Shown one piece after another: positions 24,108-35,266 of a stretch of DNA of 64,000 bases (within the stretch, counting starts at the first letter, position 1; each line of letters starts with the position of its first letter). A program made the position numbers and the translations under genes. Under the pieces are notes generated by a model. It was not told the DNA's origin. It searched no databases and saw only the letters and a program-made list of their open reading frames with translations. Source of the DNA: Cymodocea nodosa (lineage: Eukaryota > Streptophyta > Magnoliopsida > Alismatales > Cymodoceaceae); NCBI GenBank assembly GCA_036874045.1, contig JAZBRI010000008.1, positions 13,159,001-13,223,000 of the forward strand, read 5' to 3'.

Positions 24108-26834
24108 TTGCTAGCTGAAACTAGTGATGCATATCTATGGCATAAAAGGATTGGGCATATAAATATGAGACTCTTTCATAAACTATCTAGAAAACATTTA
24201 GTGAGAGGTTTACCAAAGATTAAATACTCAAAGAACTTTATGTGTGATGCATGTGAGTTAGGTAAACTTCACAAAAACTCTTTTAAATCCAAAACTGATA
24301 TTTCGAGAAAGAGAGTCTTAGAACATATACATATGGATCTATTTGGACCAACAAGAATCATGAGTCTTGGTGGTAAACGGTATGTATTTGTTTTAGTAGA
24401 TGACTTCTTTAGATATACTTGGGTATATTTTCTAGCATCTAAGACAGAAGTTTTTGAAAAATTTAAAATGTTTTGCAATTTTGTACAAAATGAGCAAAGT
24501 GTCTCTATTCAAAAACTTAGGAGTGATCATAGAATTGAATTTGATAATGATCAAATGGATAACTATTGTAATGAGCATGGCATTGATCACAAATTTTCTT
24601 TTCCAAGAGCACCGTGTCAAAATGGTGTTGTTGAGAGAAAGAATAGATCACTTCAAGAAATGGCCAGAACTATGTTGAATGAACATAAGTTACCTCAAAA
24701 TCTTTGGGCTGAAGCAGTAAATACAACTTGTTATGTTATTAACAGAAGTCATTTAAGACCTCATGTTAATAAAACTCCTTTTGAAATTATGTTTAATAGG
24801 GTTCCAAAAATTTCCTATATGAAACCATTTAGCTGCAAGTGTTTTATTCTTAATACTAAGGATAAAAGGGATAAATTTCAAACCAAATCAGATGAAGGAA
24901 TTTTTGTAGGTGACTCTACTAGAAGTAAAGCCTATAGAGTATATAACAAGACTTCTAGGACTATTGAAGAAACCCTCCATGTAAGCTTCAATGAAAATTC
25001 TCTTAGAGAATCTCAATCTAAAGCTGATAATGATGATATGATCAATTTTCCAAATGAGTTAGAGATCAATAGAGAGATTGATGATTTATCTGAAAAAATC
25101 AAAAATATGAACTTAAATGATCAAACTAATGATGAAAGTGATGGACTTTCAGATGTTGATGAGAATATTAAGGAAAATCAGAGAAATTGGCGTTATTCTT
25201 CATCACATCCCATTACTGAAGTCATTGGTAATATTAATGAGGGAGTTAAAACTAGAGCTTTAGTAAATTTAAATAGTATGTGTATGTTTGTTTCTATGGT
25301 GGAACCAAGGAATATACAAAAAGCATTATCTGATGAAAATTGGATAGTGGCAATGCAAGAAGAACTAAATCAATTCATTAGAAATGATGTATGGGAATTA
25401 GTCTCTCCACTAGAAAATCAGTCCATAATAGGTACAAAGTGGATCTTTAGAAACAAAACTAACGAAACTGGTCAAATTATAAGGAATAAAGCTAGATTAG
25501 TTGCACAAGGGTATACACAGGAAGAAGGATTAGATTATGATGAAACGTTTGCTCCTGTGGCTAGGTTAGAAAGTATTAGAATATTATTGGCCTATGCTTG
25601 TTATATGGATTTTAAATTATATCAAATGGATGTAAAGAGTGCATTTCTAAATGGTTTAATTAATGAAGAAGTCTATGTAAAACAACCACCTGGATTTGAA
25701 GATATTAAAAATCCTGACTTTGTGTATAAATTGAAGAAAGCCTTATATGGTTTGAAGCAAGCACCTAGATCATGGTATGAAAGATTGTCTACTTTTTTAA
25801 TAGAAAAAGGCTATATCATGGGAAAAGTGGATCATACTCTATTTATTAAGAGAGATGGTAAAGATCAGATTGTTGTTCAAATATACGTGGATGATATAAT
25901 CTTTGGAGCAACCTCTGATAAGTTGATAGAAATATTCTCTGAAGAGATGACTAATCAGTTTGAAATGATTATGATAGGAGAACTTTCATATTTTCTAGGA
26001 CTTCAAATTAAGCAAATGGATAAAGGTATATTTTTAAATCAGGAAAAATATGCAGTTGAAATGCTTAAGAAATTTAATTTTAATGATACAAGGATTCGAG
26101 GAACTCCTATGAGTACTACTTTAAAGTTAAATATTGATGACATTGGAAAATCTATAGATCAAAGAAAATACAGAAGTATGATTGGTTCTTTACTTTATTT
26201 GACTGCTAGTAGACCTGATATTATGTTTGTTGTGTGTGTTTGTGCTAGATTTCAATCTAATCCTAAAGAATCACACTTAATTGCAATTAAAAGAATATTT
26301 AGATATATACAAGGAACTAAAAATTTCGGACTGTATTATTCTAAGGATAGTTCAATAGGTCTTATAGGATATACTGATGCTGATTATGTAGGATCTAAAT
26401 CTGATAGAAAGAGTACCAGTGGCACATGTCAACTATTGAGAAATAATTTGGTGTCATGGTTTAGTAAAAAGCAAAACTGTGTAGCACTTTCTACTACAGA
26501 AGCTAAATATGTTGCTGCTGCACTATGTTGCACTCAGATTCTGTGGATAAGGCAAACTTTAGAAGATTTTGGATTATCTTATGATACAACTGAGATTTAT
26601 TGTGATAGTAGTTTTGCAATAAATCTTTCCAAAAATCCTGTATTACATTCAAGAGCAAAGCATATAGAGGTTAGACATCATTTTCTAAGAGATAACGTAA
26701 TTAAAGGAAAAATTAAATTAGAATTTGTGTCTAGTAAAAATCAATTAGCTGATATATTTACAAAACCTCTAGACGAAAATACATTCTGCAACATTAGATT
26801 AAATTTAGGTATTTGTAGGCTATGTGATGTGTAA
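24108..26834 (+). CDS. pol: Element B pol: integrase, reverse transcriptase, RNase H (intact frame)
   Basis: 908 codons without a stop; the Met at 24108 is only the first after the upstream TGA, not a native start. Integrase: zinc site H12, H17, C46, C49; DD35E triad D77, D140, E176. One change is notable: the usual SDHGTEF reads SDHRIEF. RT: D508 ([11 protein letters not shown]), [11 protein letters not shown] at 547-556, catalytic YVDDIIFG at 593-600 (25884-25907). RNase H: D757, E798 (STTEAKY), D833 (CDSSFAIN). The C terminus GICRLCDV is shared with A. It would act in cytoplasmic virus-like particles and, for integrase, in the nucleus. All main catalytic residues are present, but it needs gag and protease from elsewhere. 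Confidence 0.95.
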   Translation: MLAETSDAYLWHKRIGHINMRLFHKLSRKHLVRGLPKIKYSKNFMCDACELGKLHKNSFKSKTDISRKRVLEHIHMDLFGPTRIMSLGGKRYVFVLVDDFFRYTWVYFLASKTEVFEKFKMFCNFVQNEQSVSIQKLRSDHRIEFDNDQMDNYCNEHGIDHKFSFPRAPCQNGVVERKNRSLQEMARTMLNEHKLPQNLWAEAVNTTCYVINRSHLRPHVNKTPFEIMFNRVPKISYMKPFSCKCFILNTKDKRDKFQTKSDEGIFVGDSTRSKAYRVYNKTSRTIEETLHVSFNENSLRESQSKADNDDMINFPNELEINREIDDLSEKIKNMNLNDQTNDESDGLSDVDENIKENQRNWRYSSSHPITEVIGNINEGVKTRALVNLNSMCMFVSMVEPRNIQKALSDENWIVAMQEELNQFIRNDVWELVSPLENQSIIGTKWIFRNKTNETGQIIRNKARLVAQGYTQEEGLDYDETFAPVARLESIRILLAYACYMDFKLYQMDVKSAFLNGLINEEVYVKQPPGFEDIKNPDFVYKLKKALYGLKQAPRSWYERLSTFLIEKGYIMGKVDHTLFIKRDGKDQIVVQIYVDDIIFGATSDKLIEIFSEEMTNQFEMIMIGELSYFLGLQIKQMDKGIFLNQEKYAVEMLKKFNFNDTRIRGTPMSTTLKLNIDDIGKSIDQRKYRSMIGSLLYLTASRPDIMFVVCVCARFQSNPKESHLIAIKRIFRYIQGTKNFGLYYSKDSSIGLIGYTDADYVGSKSDRKSTSGTCQLLRNNLVSWFSKKQNCVALSTTEAKYVAAALCCTQILWIRQTLEDFGLSYDTTEIYCDSSFAINLSKNPVLHSRAKHIEVRHHFLRDNVIKGKIKLEFVSSKNQLADIFTKPLDENTFCNIRLNLGICRLCDV

Positions 26835-28393
26835 AATGCTTAAACTCCACATAAAAAGATAAATATTATTGATGATGTTGTTCACCTCATAGATATTATA
26901 TACTTATTATAAATATCTAAAGTAATATCCAAACTGCTACTTAAGATACTATGTATTTATTGTAAAATCATAGTAGTATCTTATTGATTTTAAGTAGTTT
27001 ATCAATTTTAATGGTTTTTACAATTTTAAGTGGAAATGTAAATGAAAAGCATTAAATACTTCTGACATTCTGAAATTTTGATTAAATGTTTTCTTTGAAT
27101 CAAGGAAAATGCATATGATCATGCAAAAAATTTGACTTAATTGATTAAACTTGTAGAATAAGTTATATGTAACTCATCTTAAACTATTAATCAAAAGTAT
27201 AAGCTTATTGAAACTGATTCATATTCTCAGTACAATCATATAAGTAAAAATTGTATGAGATTTGTGTTTTATTGCATCTGTATTAATGGAATACATATAT
27301 ACTGTGCTTAAAATGAAAAGTACTTACAAAGTGAAAATCTTTGAGAGTTTATTGATTAGTTTGATCACGAGCCTTTTGTACTTGAGCAGATAGGTATGTA
27401 AGGATTGTTGTCTTGAAAAAGGATTCTTTAAATCTGGCAACCTAAGGTCCTGATCAGATTTGGGATTGTTGATTGAAAGCTCATTACACAGGTATATTAG
27501 AAAGCTCTTGTATGATTCAAGCTTTTCAAACTAACTTTTAAAGAAAATTATCAATATTTACTGTTTTGAAAAGAAAAAGTTGTTTCATTAATTACAGATA
27601 TCTTTGAATCGCATATAGTTTATACTAATATGACTACTGATTTATTGAATCAACATTAGTACTTTTGAAAACGTTTATTTGAGATACATTCTTTTATTCT
27701 CCTTGAATTAATCGAATTGAGTTCAAAGTTGTGTTTTGATTCATATACAGTAGGAATTGATTGTGGAAATCATTTTTGATGATGTCAGGATAACGGAAGT
27801 CTCTGAAAAGAAAATGTAAAAGTATAGTTATACTTAACATCTATTGTCACTACAAGTATATTTTGTATTTTGATTGAATATATTTGAAGTATATTTGTAG
27901 GGGGAGGATTAACAATGTCGAAAACAAATTAATATAATTTAGAATACAAATCTTAGTTAATCTGAATTAATGTCCTCTTAAAATCTTGATGAATTAATTT
28001 AAAAAGACAAATAAACTATTTTAGATTCAAAGGACAAAATGCTCAAATAGTTTACAATGCTCTCAAGATAATGTTAAGTTTAGCATGTGTGTTATTTTCG
28101 GAACGTTTCAGTTGGAAGCATCCGAAAATTGGTGTACAAACTAGACGTTATGTTAGATAAGGTTACATGTAAAACTACCTCTAGACAACGTTTTACTCGT
28201 TAGGTTGGTTAACTCAACGAGTTATACTTGAATATTTTGGGTACCTTGATTGAATAAACTTTATTCAATATTTATTTAATTTCTAAACCCAACTTCTCTT
28301 CACATTGAGTTATACGCCTAAAAACCCTATTTGAACACTTATTACACGGGGACTTAGGTTATTTGTAAACTTTGTCAAGAAAATCTTTCCCGC
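26835..28393 (+). other. Element B spacer between pol and accessory ORF
   Basis: Non-coding. It holds the module shared with C and D (about 26930-27920), with a hairpin (26943-26953 with 26969-26982) and the purine tract GGGGGAGG at 27900-27907. The rest (27920-28390) has a TTAACTCAACGAGTTA dyad near 28206-28225 and the sequence AAAAACCCTATTTG near 28320 just before the accessory ORF. Confidence 0.82.
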
Positions 28394-30688
28394 TTGTTGC
28401 TGTTACAACCTGCGACGATGGTCTCCAAGTTCTACAAAGGTCGTGGCAAAGGAAAAGGCAAAAGCAGAAGAGATGCAAAAGGAAAAGAAATAGAGAATGA
28501 TGAAGTTCCACGTACTTGGTTCAAGAAAATATTTCGAGTGGACAAAAGGTTAGCAGAACTTTATAGAGATTACTTCTTTCCTCAGGGAATATTAGATGAA
28601 GTTAGACAAGAACTTCAACATACTGATGCAAATATTACATACATGGGTATTCGTAGTAAATTTGATAAAGAATACAGAATGAAATGTGTTGAGATTGCAT
28701 TTTTGGAACAGTATGCAAAATATTTGGAAAAAGGTGTAGGCTCATCAAATAGAACTTCTCAAACTCCTATAAACGGTACAAGACTACATGCATTTGAGGA
28801 AGAGCATGAATCAGCTATACCTACTCCTTTATATTCAAAACAAGTAGAATCAGATATTGTTGTAGACAAAACAAAAGTTGACAGTCTTCGAAAGGCCGTT
28901 GCAATAGAAAGTGCCTTAGAAGAATTAAAGTAGAAAACTTTTATGGAGCAATTTGAAAAGAAAACAGCAATACTTGAAAAGGAGAAACAAAAATGTTATA
29001 GAAGAAGGAAAGTCAGAAAAATTATGTCTAAGGAAACAAAGTCTATTGAAAAAGGAAAATCAGATGAAAATTTATTTCCAAAGGACAATGTATGTCTAGA
29101 CATTGTACCTTATTGTGCATCTGATAAACTCATCAATTCCGAACACACTGAAACTGATGAAGATAATGAGACTTTATTTTCCCTTGCTAGAAAACTTAAG
29201 AAGAAATCCAAGTCAAATATGAGCTCAAGTTTTTCTATTAGTACAAGTCCTGATAATGCAGAAATTGACAAATCAGAGCATCAAGCACTTGACATTGAAC
29301 AAGTTATTGCAAATATAACTAACAATGTTGAAGCAGTAATTAGTTCAAAGGCTGAATTGTCTGGAGTAGCAGATATTGAAATTGTTAAGACTCCAGAAGA
29401 GCTAAAAGTTAACCAGCCTTCTACGGAATCTATAGAAGTAGAGTCTGAGAATTCACAGCATGAATCAATGGAATTATCTATTGAACAAAATGAACAATTA
29501 CAGACAGATACATCGGCTGTAGAATTTGTGGAAAAATTGTACTTTGAACATTCTATAGAGACTGAACAGATGAATGTTGAGCATATTGACAATGTTCCTA
29601 ACACTATTGAAGCTGAAGAATCAAGCTTACTTAAGCAGCTTCAAGATAATATTTTGGAAGAGGAACAACATGACATTCATTTTAAAGAAGAGGTTCCTGA
29701 AGATGAATTAAACTCTGAATCATGGCTTCAGGTATCACCTTCTTTGTGTACAATATTAAAAATTCAAGGTAATGCAATTCATTTTAGATATGAAGAAGCA
29801 TTGCAGAAATACAATAATCTGATTACATGTCAGATTCTGCATGCTCGTCCAATAAAATTCAGAAATTTGATGGAAATAAGAGATCTGTTTGAGTTTCAAG
29901 GTCTCATTAAATTCTTGCCAGTAGGAACGAAATGGAAGCAATACACAGAGCTTATTGCAGCTTTTTATAGCAATCTGGACAAGAATGGAAATTTTTTGAA
30001 AACTCAAATAAATGAACAGGAGTTTATATTGTCTCCTGAGTTAATTTTTGAAGTTTTAGGATTAAAGAATGAAGGTGTTGTTGTTACTAACAGATTTGAC
30101 ATAATAAGACAACTGAAATGGAACATTCAGTCTTTATCAAAAATTCCAGATGTATATTCTAAAATGAGATTAATGGAAAATCTGAATGCAGAGGCAAGAT
30201 TTATTGCAAATATATTGTATGCAAATTTATTTCAGAGAGTTGGACACAATTTGGAAGTCAGCAGAAGCTGTTTATATGCAACTTATGGCCTACTGAATAG
30301 AATTCAAATAAAGTGGTTTGATGTTTTTATGTCTCAACTACAGCATAAGAGTTCAAAGTTATTTTATGGTGATGCTGTATGTAGAATCCTTGCAAGCCAA
30401 TTGACTTTATCTGACTAGCCCTCTGAAACTAAAGGCATGAGAACATTTAGTGTCAAAGATTTGCAAAAATTTCAGGCTATGCATAAACCTCAATGACAAC
30501 AACAACAACAACAACCTGATACAGACCATATACAACAACAACAACAAAGTTATTCAGTTCAAGCAGAACAGCAAACCCAGCTACCTCCTTACTTAGATGT
30601 AGTGCTTAACGACATTAGAAATGATATTAGGCATCTAGGAGATAAAATATGTAATGCTATAAGTGATATACTTAGGAGGGGTCGATAA
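28394..30688 (+). pseudogene. Element B accessory ORF ('putative plant transposon protein' type)
   Basis: Best-preserved copy of the accessory protein. The likely native start is ATG 28418 (MVSKFYKGRGKGKGKS, strongly basic). N-terminal region to about residue 170 ends EELK, TAG (28931-28933). A second open stretch of 491 codons (28943-30418) holds an acidic low-complexity middle, then the globular domain (KIQGNAIHF, GLIKFLPVGTKWKQYTELIAAF, VLGLKNEGVVV, AEARFIANI, SKLFYGDAVC) to TAG at 30416 where A has TGG. The frame then reads PSETKGMR...MHKPQ, TGA, a Q-rich run, and a C-terminal helix ending LRRGR, TAA (30686-30688). About 760 codons in all. No membrane segment or signal peptide is obvious, so envelope function is not supported. 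The basic start suggests nucleic-acid binding (inference). Confidence 0.8.
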
Positions 30689-31191
30689 ATGTTTTTGTTT
30701 GTTTCTGAATACAAAATGTAATGTTTGTATTACTTGTTTGATTTGATTGAACAATACATTTTTTTGTAAATGTCTTCAATTATTATTCTTGTTTACAGAA
30801 AGAGTTGTTGTAATTATATCTCTTATATATATATATATATTCTCTGTAATTATCTTTTTGATTAATGACAAAAAGGGGGAGAAATATTATAAAAAGATGA
30901 TTATGATCTTAATTGCATATATATATATTATAAAAGGAGATGCTATTTAAATGGTTATTGTAATCTGACAGATGATAATTAGAAAACGGATACTTATATA
31001 ATTATTGACATCTGAGAGTTTTAGTTCTGAGAGGTAAAATTTACACAAACAATAGAAATAAGCTTAAGTGAACTTAAGTCAACAAACAAGTTTGTTGAAT
31101 TAAAAGTTAACCCAACAAAGGTGCTTTGTTGAGTTAAACATATTTCATAATTGATTTAATATGGTTTTGTCATCATCAAAAAGGGGTAGAT
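30689..31191 (+). other. Element B 3' tail with two polypurine tracts
   Basis: Non-coding. Internal tract AATGACAAAAAGGGGGAGA (30864-30882) and terminal tract AAAAAGGGGTAGAT (31178-31191) adjoining the 3' LTR. Duplicated tracts are a known Sirevirus trait. An AACAAA/TTTGTTGA dyad region lies at 31075-31140. Confidence 0.85.
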
Positions 31192-32769
31192 TGTTGAGTA
31201 TTTTTGTTTTGATGATGTGTGTTGAATGAAAATAATCATATTTGCTCAATTACTATTGCTTGTGAAAAGAAATTAAAATCATCAATTAATATAGAAAAAG
31301 ATTACTGATATAAATACTTGTCTATATTGGATCTGAAGTTAATAACTAGTCGTTTCGTTGCATTAATTTCTCATTTAGCTAAACGTTAAGTTAACATGTG
31401 TTTTTATTGAAAAGCATGATATGTTTTAATGTTATATCTTCTGTATCATGAACAGTGCACGTTTAGACAACTCGTTAAGTTAGAGTTTTGTTTGTATAGA
31501 GGTCACGTGAGAACTCGTTAAGTTAGAGGCTTAAAGGTTAAAATAGGTCACGTGATAACTCGTTAAGTTAGTGAGTAAAAGAAGAGATGAACTCGTTAAG
31601 TTAGTGTTATACACGTGGTGAAATTATAAGTTACGAATGTTGTATTGTATCACGTGAGGTGCACATGTTTAACTCGTTAAGTTAACATAACTAAACGCGT
31701 TGAGTTGCTATATTGAACACTAAGGCAACGCGTTAGGTTAGTGTTATAAACTTAAGTTGTTATTTTTGCACGTGGTAAAATTCTTATTATAAAAACATTT
31801 GTTTATTACTGGTTCGTTGAGTTATCATAACACAACGGAGATGGTTTGTTGAGATAGCATAACACCACGGACTTAGTTTGTTGAGTTAATTATAGTACTT
31901 GTCACGTGAAATAGCACATGGTGAACTCGTTAAGTTAGAAATGTTAAGTTATATATATATACTTGTGTTACTCGTTTAGTTAACATTAAAGTAACAACTT
32001 CTTATTACACTGATGAAAAATTTTTGGACAAGAAAGTTTATTTTCAGGAAATTTTTTTAGAGATCCAAGACTGATGATTAAAGAAAATTCAAAATATAAA
32101 CGTGGGTTAGAACGTTTGTGTTTCGATGAAGGAAAAAGAAAAGACGTGGAGAAGTGGAAAACTGGTAGTAGTTAAACGTGAAGGATATGCATGAAATGAA
32201 GATACAGTATAAAAGGCATAGAATTCTCGTTGATCAATTTATCCTTGCACACAAAACGAAAAATCTTTTCAAGGATCAAACCATCCCTGCATACCAAAAG
32301 AAAAATCTTTTTTAGGGATCAAAAACACTTCTTCGGGAAAAATCTCTCAAGTGGAAGAAAGTTTAGTGAAGCATAAAAAGGTAAGATTTTCGTCACTGAA
32401 GATTTGAAGTATCAGAAGAAAGCAAATTCGGTGAAGCATGAAAAGACAAGATATTCGTCACTAAAGAATTGTTGAAGAAGAAAAAGAAGAAAGATCTCAA
32501 ATAGGGAGAAAAGTTTTAAATTCCGCAAATTAGTTTCCTCTGTTTGTAGTTATGAAATTGTTTAGATGATACATGGTATCGAAATATAATTGCATCTACA
32601 ATTTCTGAAGAGAATTGAATTGTATATTGTAATTGAAACCTTGACTAAAAATGATTTTGTGAAAACAATGTCTCGACTTGTTTTTGAGTTTTAAAGTTTC
32701 AATTATATTTCAGAAAATATTAAAAATACACAATTCACCCCCCCTCTTGTGTAGCCATACGATCCTACA
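31192..32769 (+). repeat. Element B 3' LTR
   Basis: 1578 bp, TGTTGAG...CCTACA. In 31465-31935 there are six exact AACTCGTTAAGTTA units and six CACGTG G-boxes. TATAAAAG at 32208-32215. Retains the roughly 46-bp unit (31485-31530) deleted in the 5' LTR. Confidence 0.96.
31465..31935 (+). promoter_or_regulatory. U3 array of AACTCGTTAAGTTA dyads and CACGTG G-boxes
   Basis: The two motifs alternate at irregular 30-100 bp spacing; degenerate forms (CGCGTTGAGTTG, GGTTCGTTGAGTTA) fill the gaps. CACGTG is the established G-box core bound by plant bZIP and bHLH factors. AACT-N5-AGTT is an imperfect dyad with no factor I can name. It sits 300 to 700 bp upstream of the TATA box, so it is probably the LTR enhancer. 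Confidence 0.7.
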
Positions 32770-32774
32770 AATTG
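32770..32774 (+). repeat. Target-site duplication of element B, right copy
   Basis: AATTG immediately after the LTR end CCTACA; identical to 19728-19732. Confidence 0.95.
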
Positions 32775-33011
32775 ATATATCCATGACTAGATATATATAT
32801 CCATTAAGTATGACATGTATATTATTAACTAATGCTTTCTCTCCTAGATATATCACAATATTTTCATTCCAAGATCTATTCAGAAAATTATATACTTAAA
32901 CATAGATACTCATCCCAATTTCCAGTTGGTCTCCAGTAATATAATTTTTCAAGAATGGTCAAATTTTTACTATAAAATGTTAAAGCTGACCCACAATTTT
33001 CAATTAGTACT
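32775..33011 (-). pseudogene. F-box-associated protein, middle part, in element C
   Basis: Reverse complement of D 49555-49780: same order of LTFS, RNWDE, VYNFLNRSW and INNIHVILEGYIY-type residues, with substitutions. It joins 19732 after excision of B. It stops at GTACT (33007-33011), where D's LTR begins, so D inserted inside this gene. Confidence 0.75.
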
Positions 33012-35210
33012 TGTTTAGAATGAAAAAGTACATAATATTAACAATTAAATGATGGTTAATTGCATAATATTTAGTTTATCATATGAGAATTAAGCCATTA
33101 TGCTATAATTACACTATTATATGCTTTAATGAAAGAATCTGCATAATTTCAGGAAATTAAGTTAATTAAGTATATTTTTGAACTATTAGTAAATTACAAG
33201 CTTTGAAATTCTTAAGTATCCGAATTTTCTATTATTTCGGAGAGTTACATTTTATGTACCGGATAGTTATGTTTTAAATGCTTAAAGAATATTTTATTAT
33301 TTCCTAGAGTACACGTGTTGAAACATCAATGCATGACTTAACTGAATTTTCGGTAAGTTATCTACTAACTATCTGAAATGTGCTTGAGCATCGAATAGTT
33401 AGGTTTACAAGTATCCGAAATATTCTTTTATCATAAAACTTACTAAGGACACGTGTCGTGATCTAAAAACCTGATTTAAGTATGGCTTTATAGTATTAAG
33501 CATGATCTATTTTAGTTGCATATATTTATATCATGTACAGGTGCACACTAACAACTCGTTGAGTTAGTGTTCTTTTTGTTGAAAGATCATGTGCCAACTC
33601 ATTGAGTTACAAGTTTAAAGGTGTAAAAAGATCACATGAGAACTCGTTGAGTTAGTGAGTAAAAACCATAAGTTGTATATCTGAACTCGTTAAGTTAGAA
33701 TTATGCACGTGTTAAATTTAAATGCTTTAGTATGTCACATGAACTGCACATGTATAATTCGTTAAGTTAGCATAACTATACATGTTGAGTTACTTGAATA
33801 TACACTAAGGTAATGCATTGTGTTAGTAGCTTATAAGTTATTTCTTTATTACACGTGTTTTATAATTAATCAATAAAGTAAGTCCGTTGAGTTAGCTGTA
33901 ACTCCACGAACCATTTATTTTCTAATATGTCATTGTAGTAGTTGCAGAAACAAGAAATTCGAAGGAAAACCACAATTGCGTAGGAATTCACTCGTGGAAG
34001 GAAGAAGAAATCACCATCGTTGATATGAATGAAGAAAATCCAACCGATCATTTAAGTAGAAGCAGTTACTACTGAAAGAAATATAAAAGACGAAGAAAAA
34101 GTGTGTCGAAGAGAAGTGGAGAATCGTGCTAACTATAAGAAGCGTCGGAAGTTCCCTAAAGCTCCACACCACCACCAAAATCACCAACCATCGGAGGTCT
34201 GTGAAGATACTTTCCTGATGTCGGGTCGATTCCAAGCCAAACACAGTGACTAATAACCACTGTGAGGAGTGATCATGTCGCGGGAAGGGAAGCCATTTTC
34301 ACCAAGCACCGACTCATATCTCAAGAGATCGTAAAGCTTCTAGCCTTGGTTTCGGGTTGATGCCAGTATGCTGAAGAGGAGATCATTTTACAATTCTTGA
34401 TTTGTGATTCTATAGGGAGAGGAGGCAAGATTGTAAGTGATTAAGTTTTCAGTGGTGTAATCGCGTCGCATGTACTGACGGAAGTTTTTACTATCGATAG
34501 AGATTTTTACATTTCACCCTTTGCTTATCTTCAGGAACATATCAAAACAAAAATACGAAAAACAACAAATTATTTGTGTTTACATTTAGTATTAAATTGT
34601 TGTATTATTTGTTTTGTATCATGATTAATGTTATCATTGTCAGTATTGTGAATGTTTTATATTTGTTTGATTCAGAAAATAAAAAGTAGTTTACTGTTTA
34701 CTGAAATTGATTTGTTCAAATACTTAAAGATTTTAATGATTACTGTTTGAAATATCTGAATGTTAGTGTTGCTTAATGACAAATCTAATATTAACTAACA
34801 TTAAAGAGCTTAATTGATGTTATTTACATTCTATGGAACCGCCCAATGGTTGGCCAAATTTCTCTGTAAATAGTAGTATTTAACTAGAATGGTTGGCTCG
34901 TGGAGTTAACTTAAGTCCACGAGGTTAGTCTATTGAGTTAACCATAACTCCACGAACTAAATCCATTGAGTTAACTATAACTCAACGGAGTGCTTAATTG
35001 AACACATATAAACTCCAATAAAAAAATTGAAACAGTATACAATTCTTACTAAATCTCTATGAGATCTATCTGTACTTGCACACAAATACAATATACATTG
35101 TGCACTTGCAATTAAAATACAAATTGGATTTAATATCTAATTTTTGTGAAAGGTTGTTTGTTTACTTCTAAAAGAATTTATTAATATAAGTATAAAAACA
35201 AACCCAAACA
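33012..35210 (+). repeat. Element D 5' LTR
   Basis: 2199 bp, from TGTTTAGAATG to CCCAAACA. Inverse match to C's LTR, except that about 33480-33690 is replaced by sequence resembling the A/B copia LTRs. 33690-33925 is common to D, C, A and B. Dyads TTAACTCCACGA/TTGAGTTAACTATAACTCAACGG lie near 34890-34990 in the distal part. Long for an LTR but ordinary for Athila-type elements. Confidence 0.88.
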
Positions 35211-35266
35211 AGTTTTTCTAGCACCGACTAACAAATAAAAGTTCACAAACAAATAAACAAGTTTTC

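Larger units (their letters stand above)
19733..32769 (+). mobile_element. Element B: complete Sirevirus-like copia element, 13.0 kb
   Basis: Both LTRs (19733-21257; 31192-32769), primer site, gag-pol, spacer, accessory ORF, duplicated polypurine tract and perfect 5-bp target duplications are present. Order: LTR, primer site 21260, gag 21458, pol to 26834, spacer, accessory ORF 28394-30688, tail, tract 31178-31191, LTR. It is in the C element's F-box-like ORF, in opposite orientation to A. It carries the longest intact frame of the window, but gag has six nonsense codons and one frameshift, so it could move only with proteins supplied in trans. Confidence 0.96.
15214..33011 (-). mobile_element. 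Element C: Athila-like Ty3/gypsy element, split by B, cut by D
   Basis: On the minus strand the visible parts are the 3' portion of an F-box-like gene (33011-32775 and 19732-19255), a 3' UTR (19254-17341), a polypurine tract (17340-17329) and a 3' LTR (17328-15214). Element B occupies 19733-32769 with AATTG duplicated on both sides. C homology stops at GTACT (33007-33011), exactly where D's LTR begins, so D inserted there and the upstream parts of C should lie beyond D, outside the window. Superfamily assignment comes from its close relative D (Athila-like gag and RT, Asp-type primer site). Confidence 0.85.

Noticed and set aside
24108-26834. Possibility that B is an autonomous, currently active element
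   Set aside because: pol is open, but gag has six stops and a frameshift, protease lost its catalytic Asp, and the LTRs differ by an indel and substitutions.
28394-30688. Calling the accessory ORF an envelope gene
   Set aside because: No signal peptide, transmembrane segment, or furin-like site is visible; the residues fit the plant transposon-protein-like family instead.
31465-31935. CRISPR-like regularly spaced repeats
   Set aside because: Repeats are 14 bp with irregular spacing, interleaved with G-boxes, within a eukaryotic LTR.
33866-34244. Minus-strand frames in the D LTR
   Set aside because: Hydrophobic AT-driven frames, not conserved in C; LTR sequence only.
15214-35210. C and D LTRs as the two LTRs of one element
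   Set aside because: They are in inverse orientation, and C's internal region continues up to D's LTR; they belong to two elements of one family.
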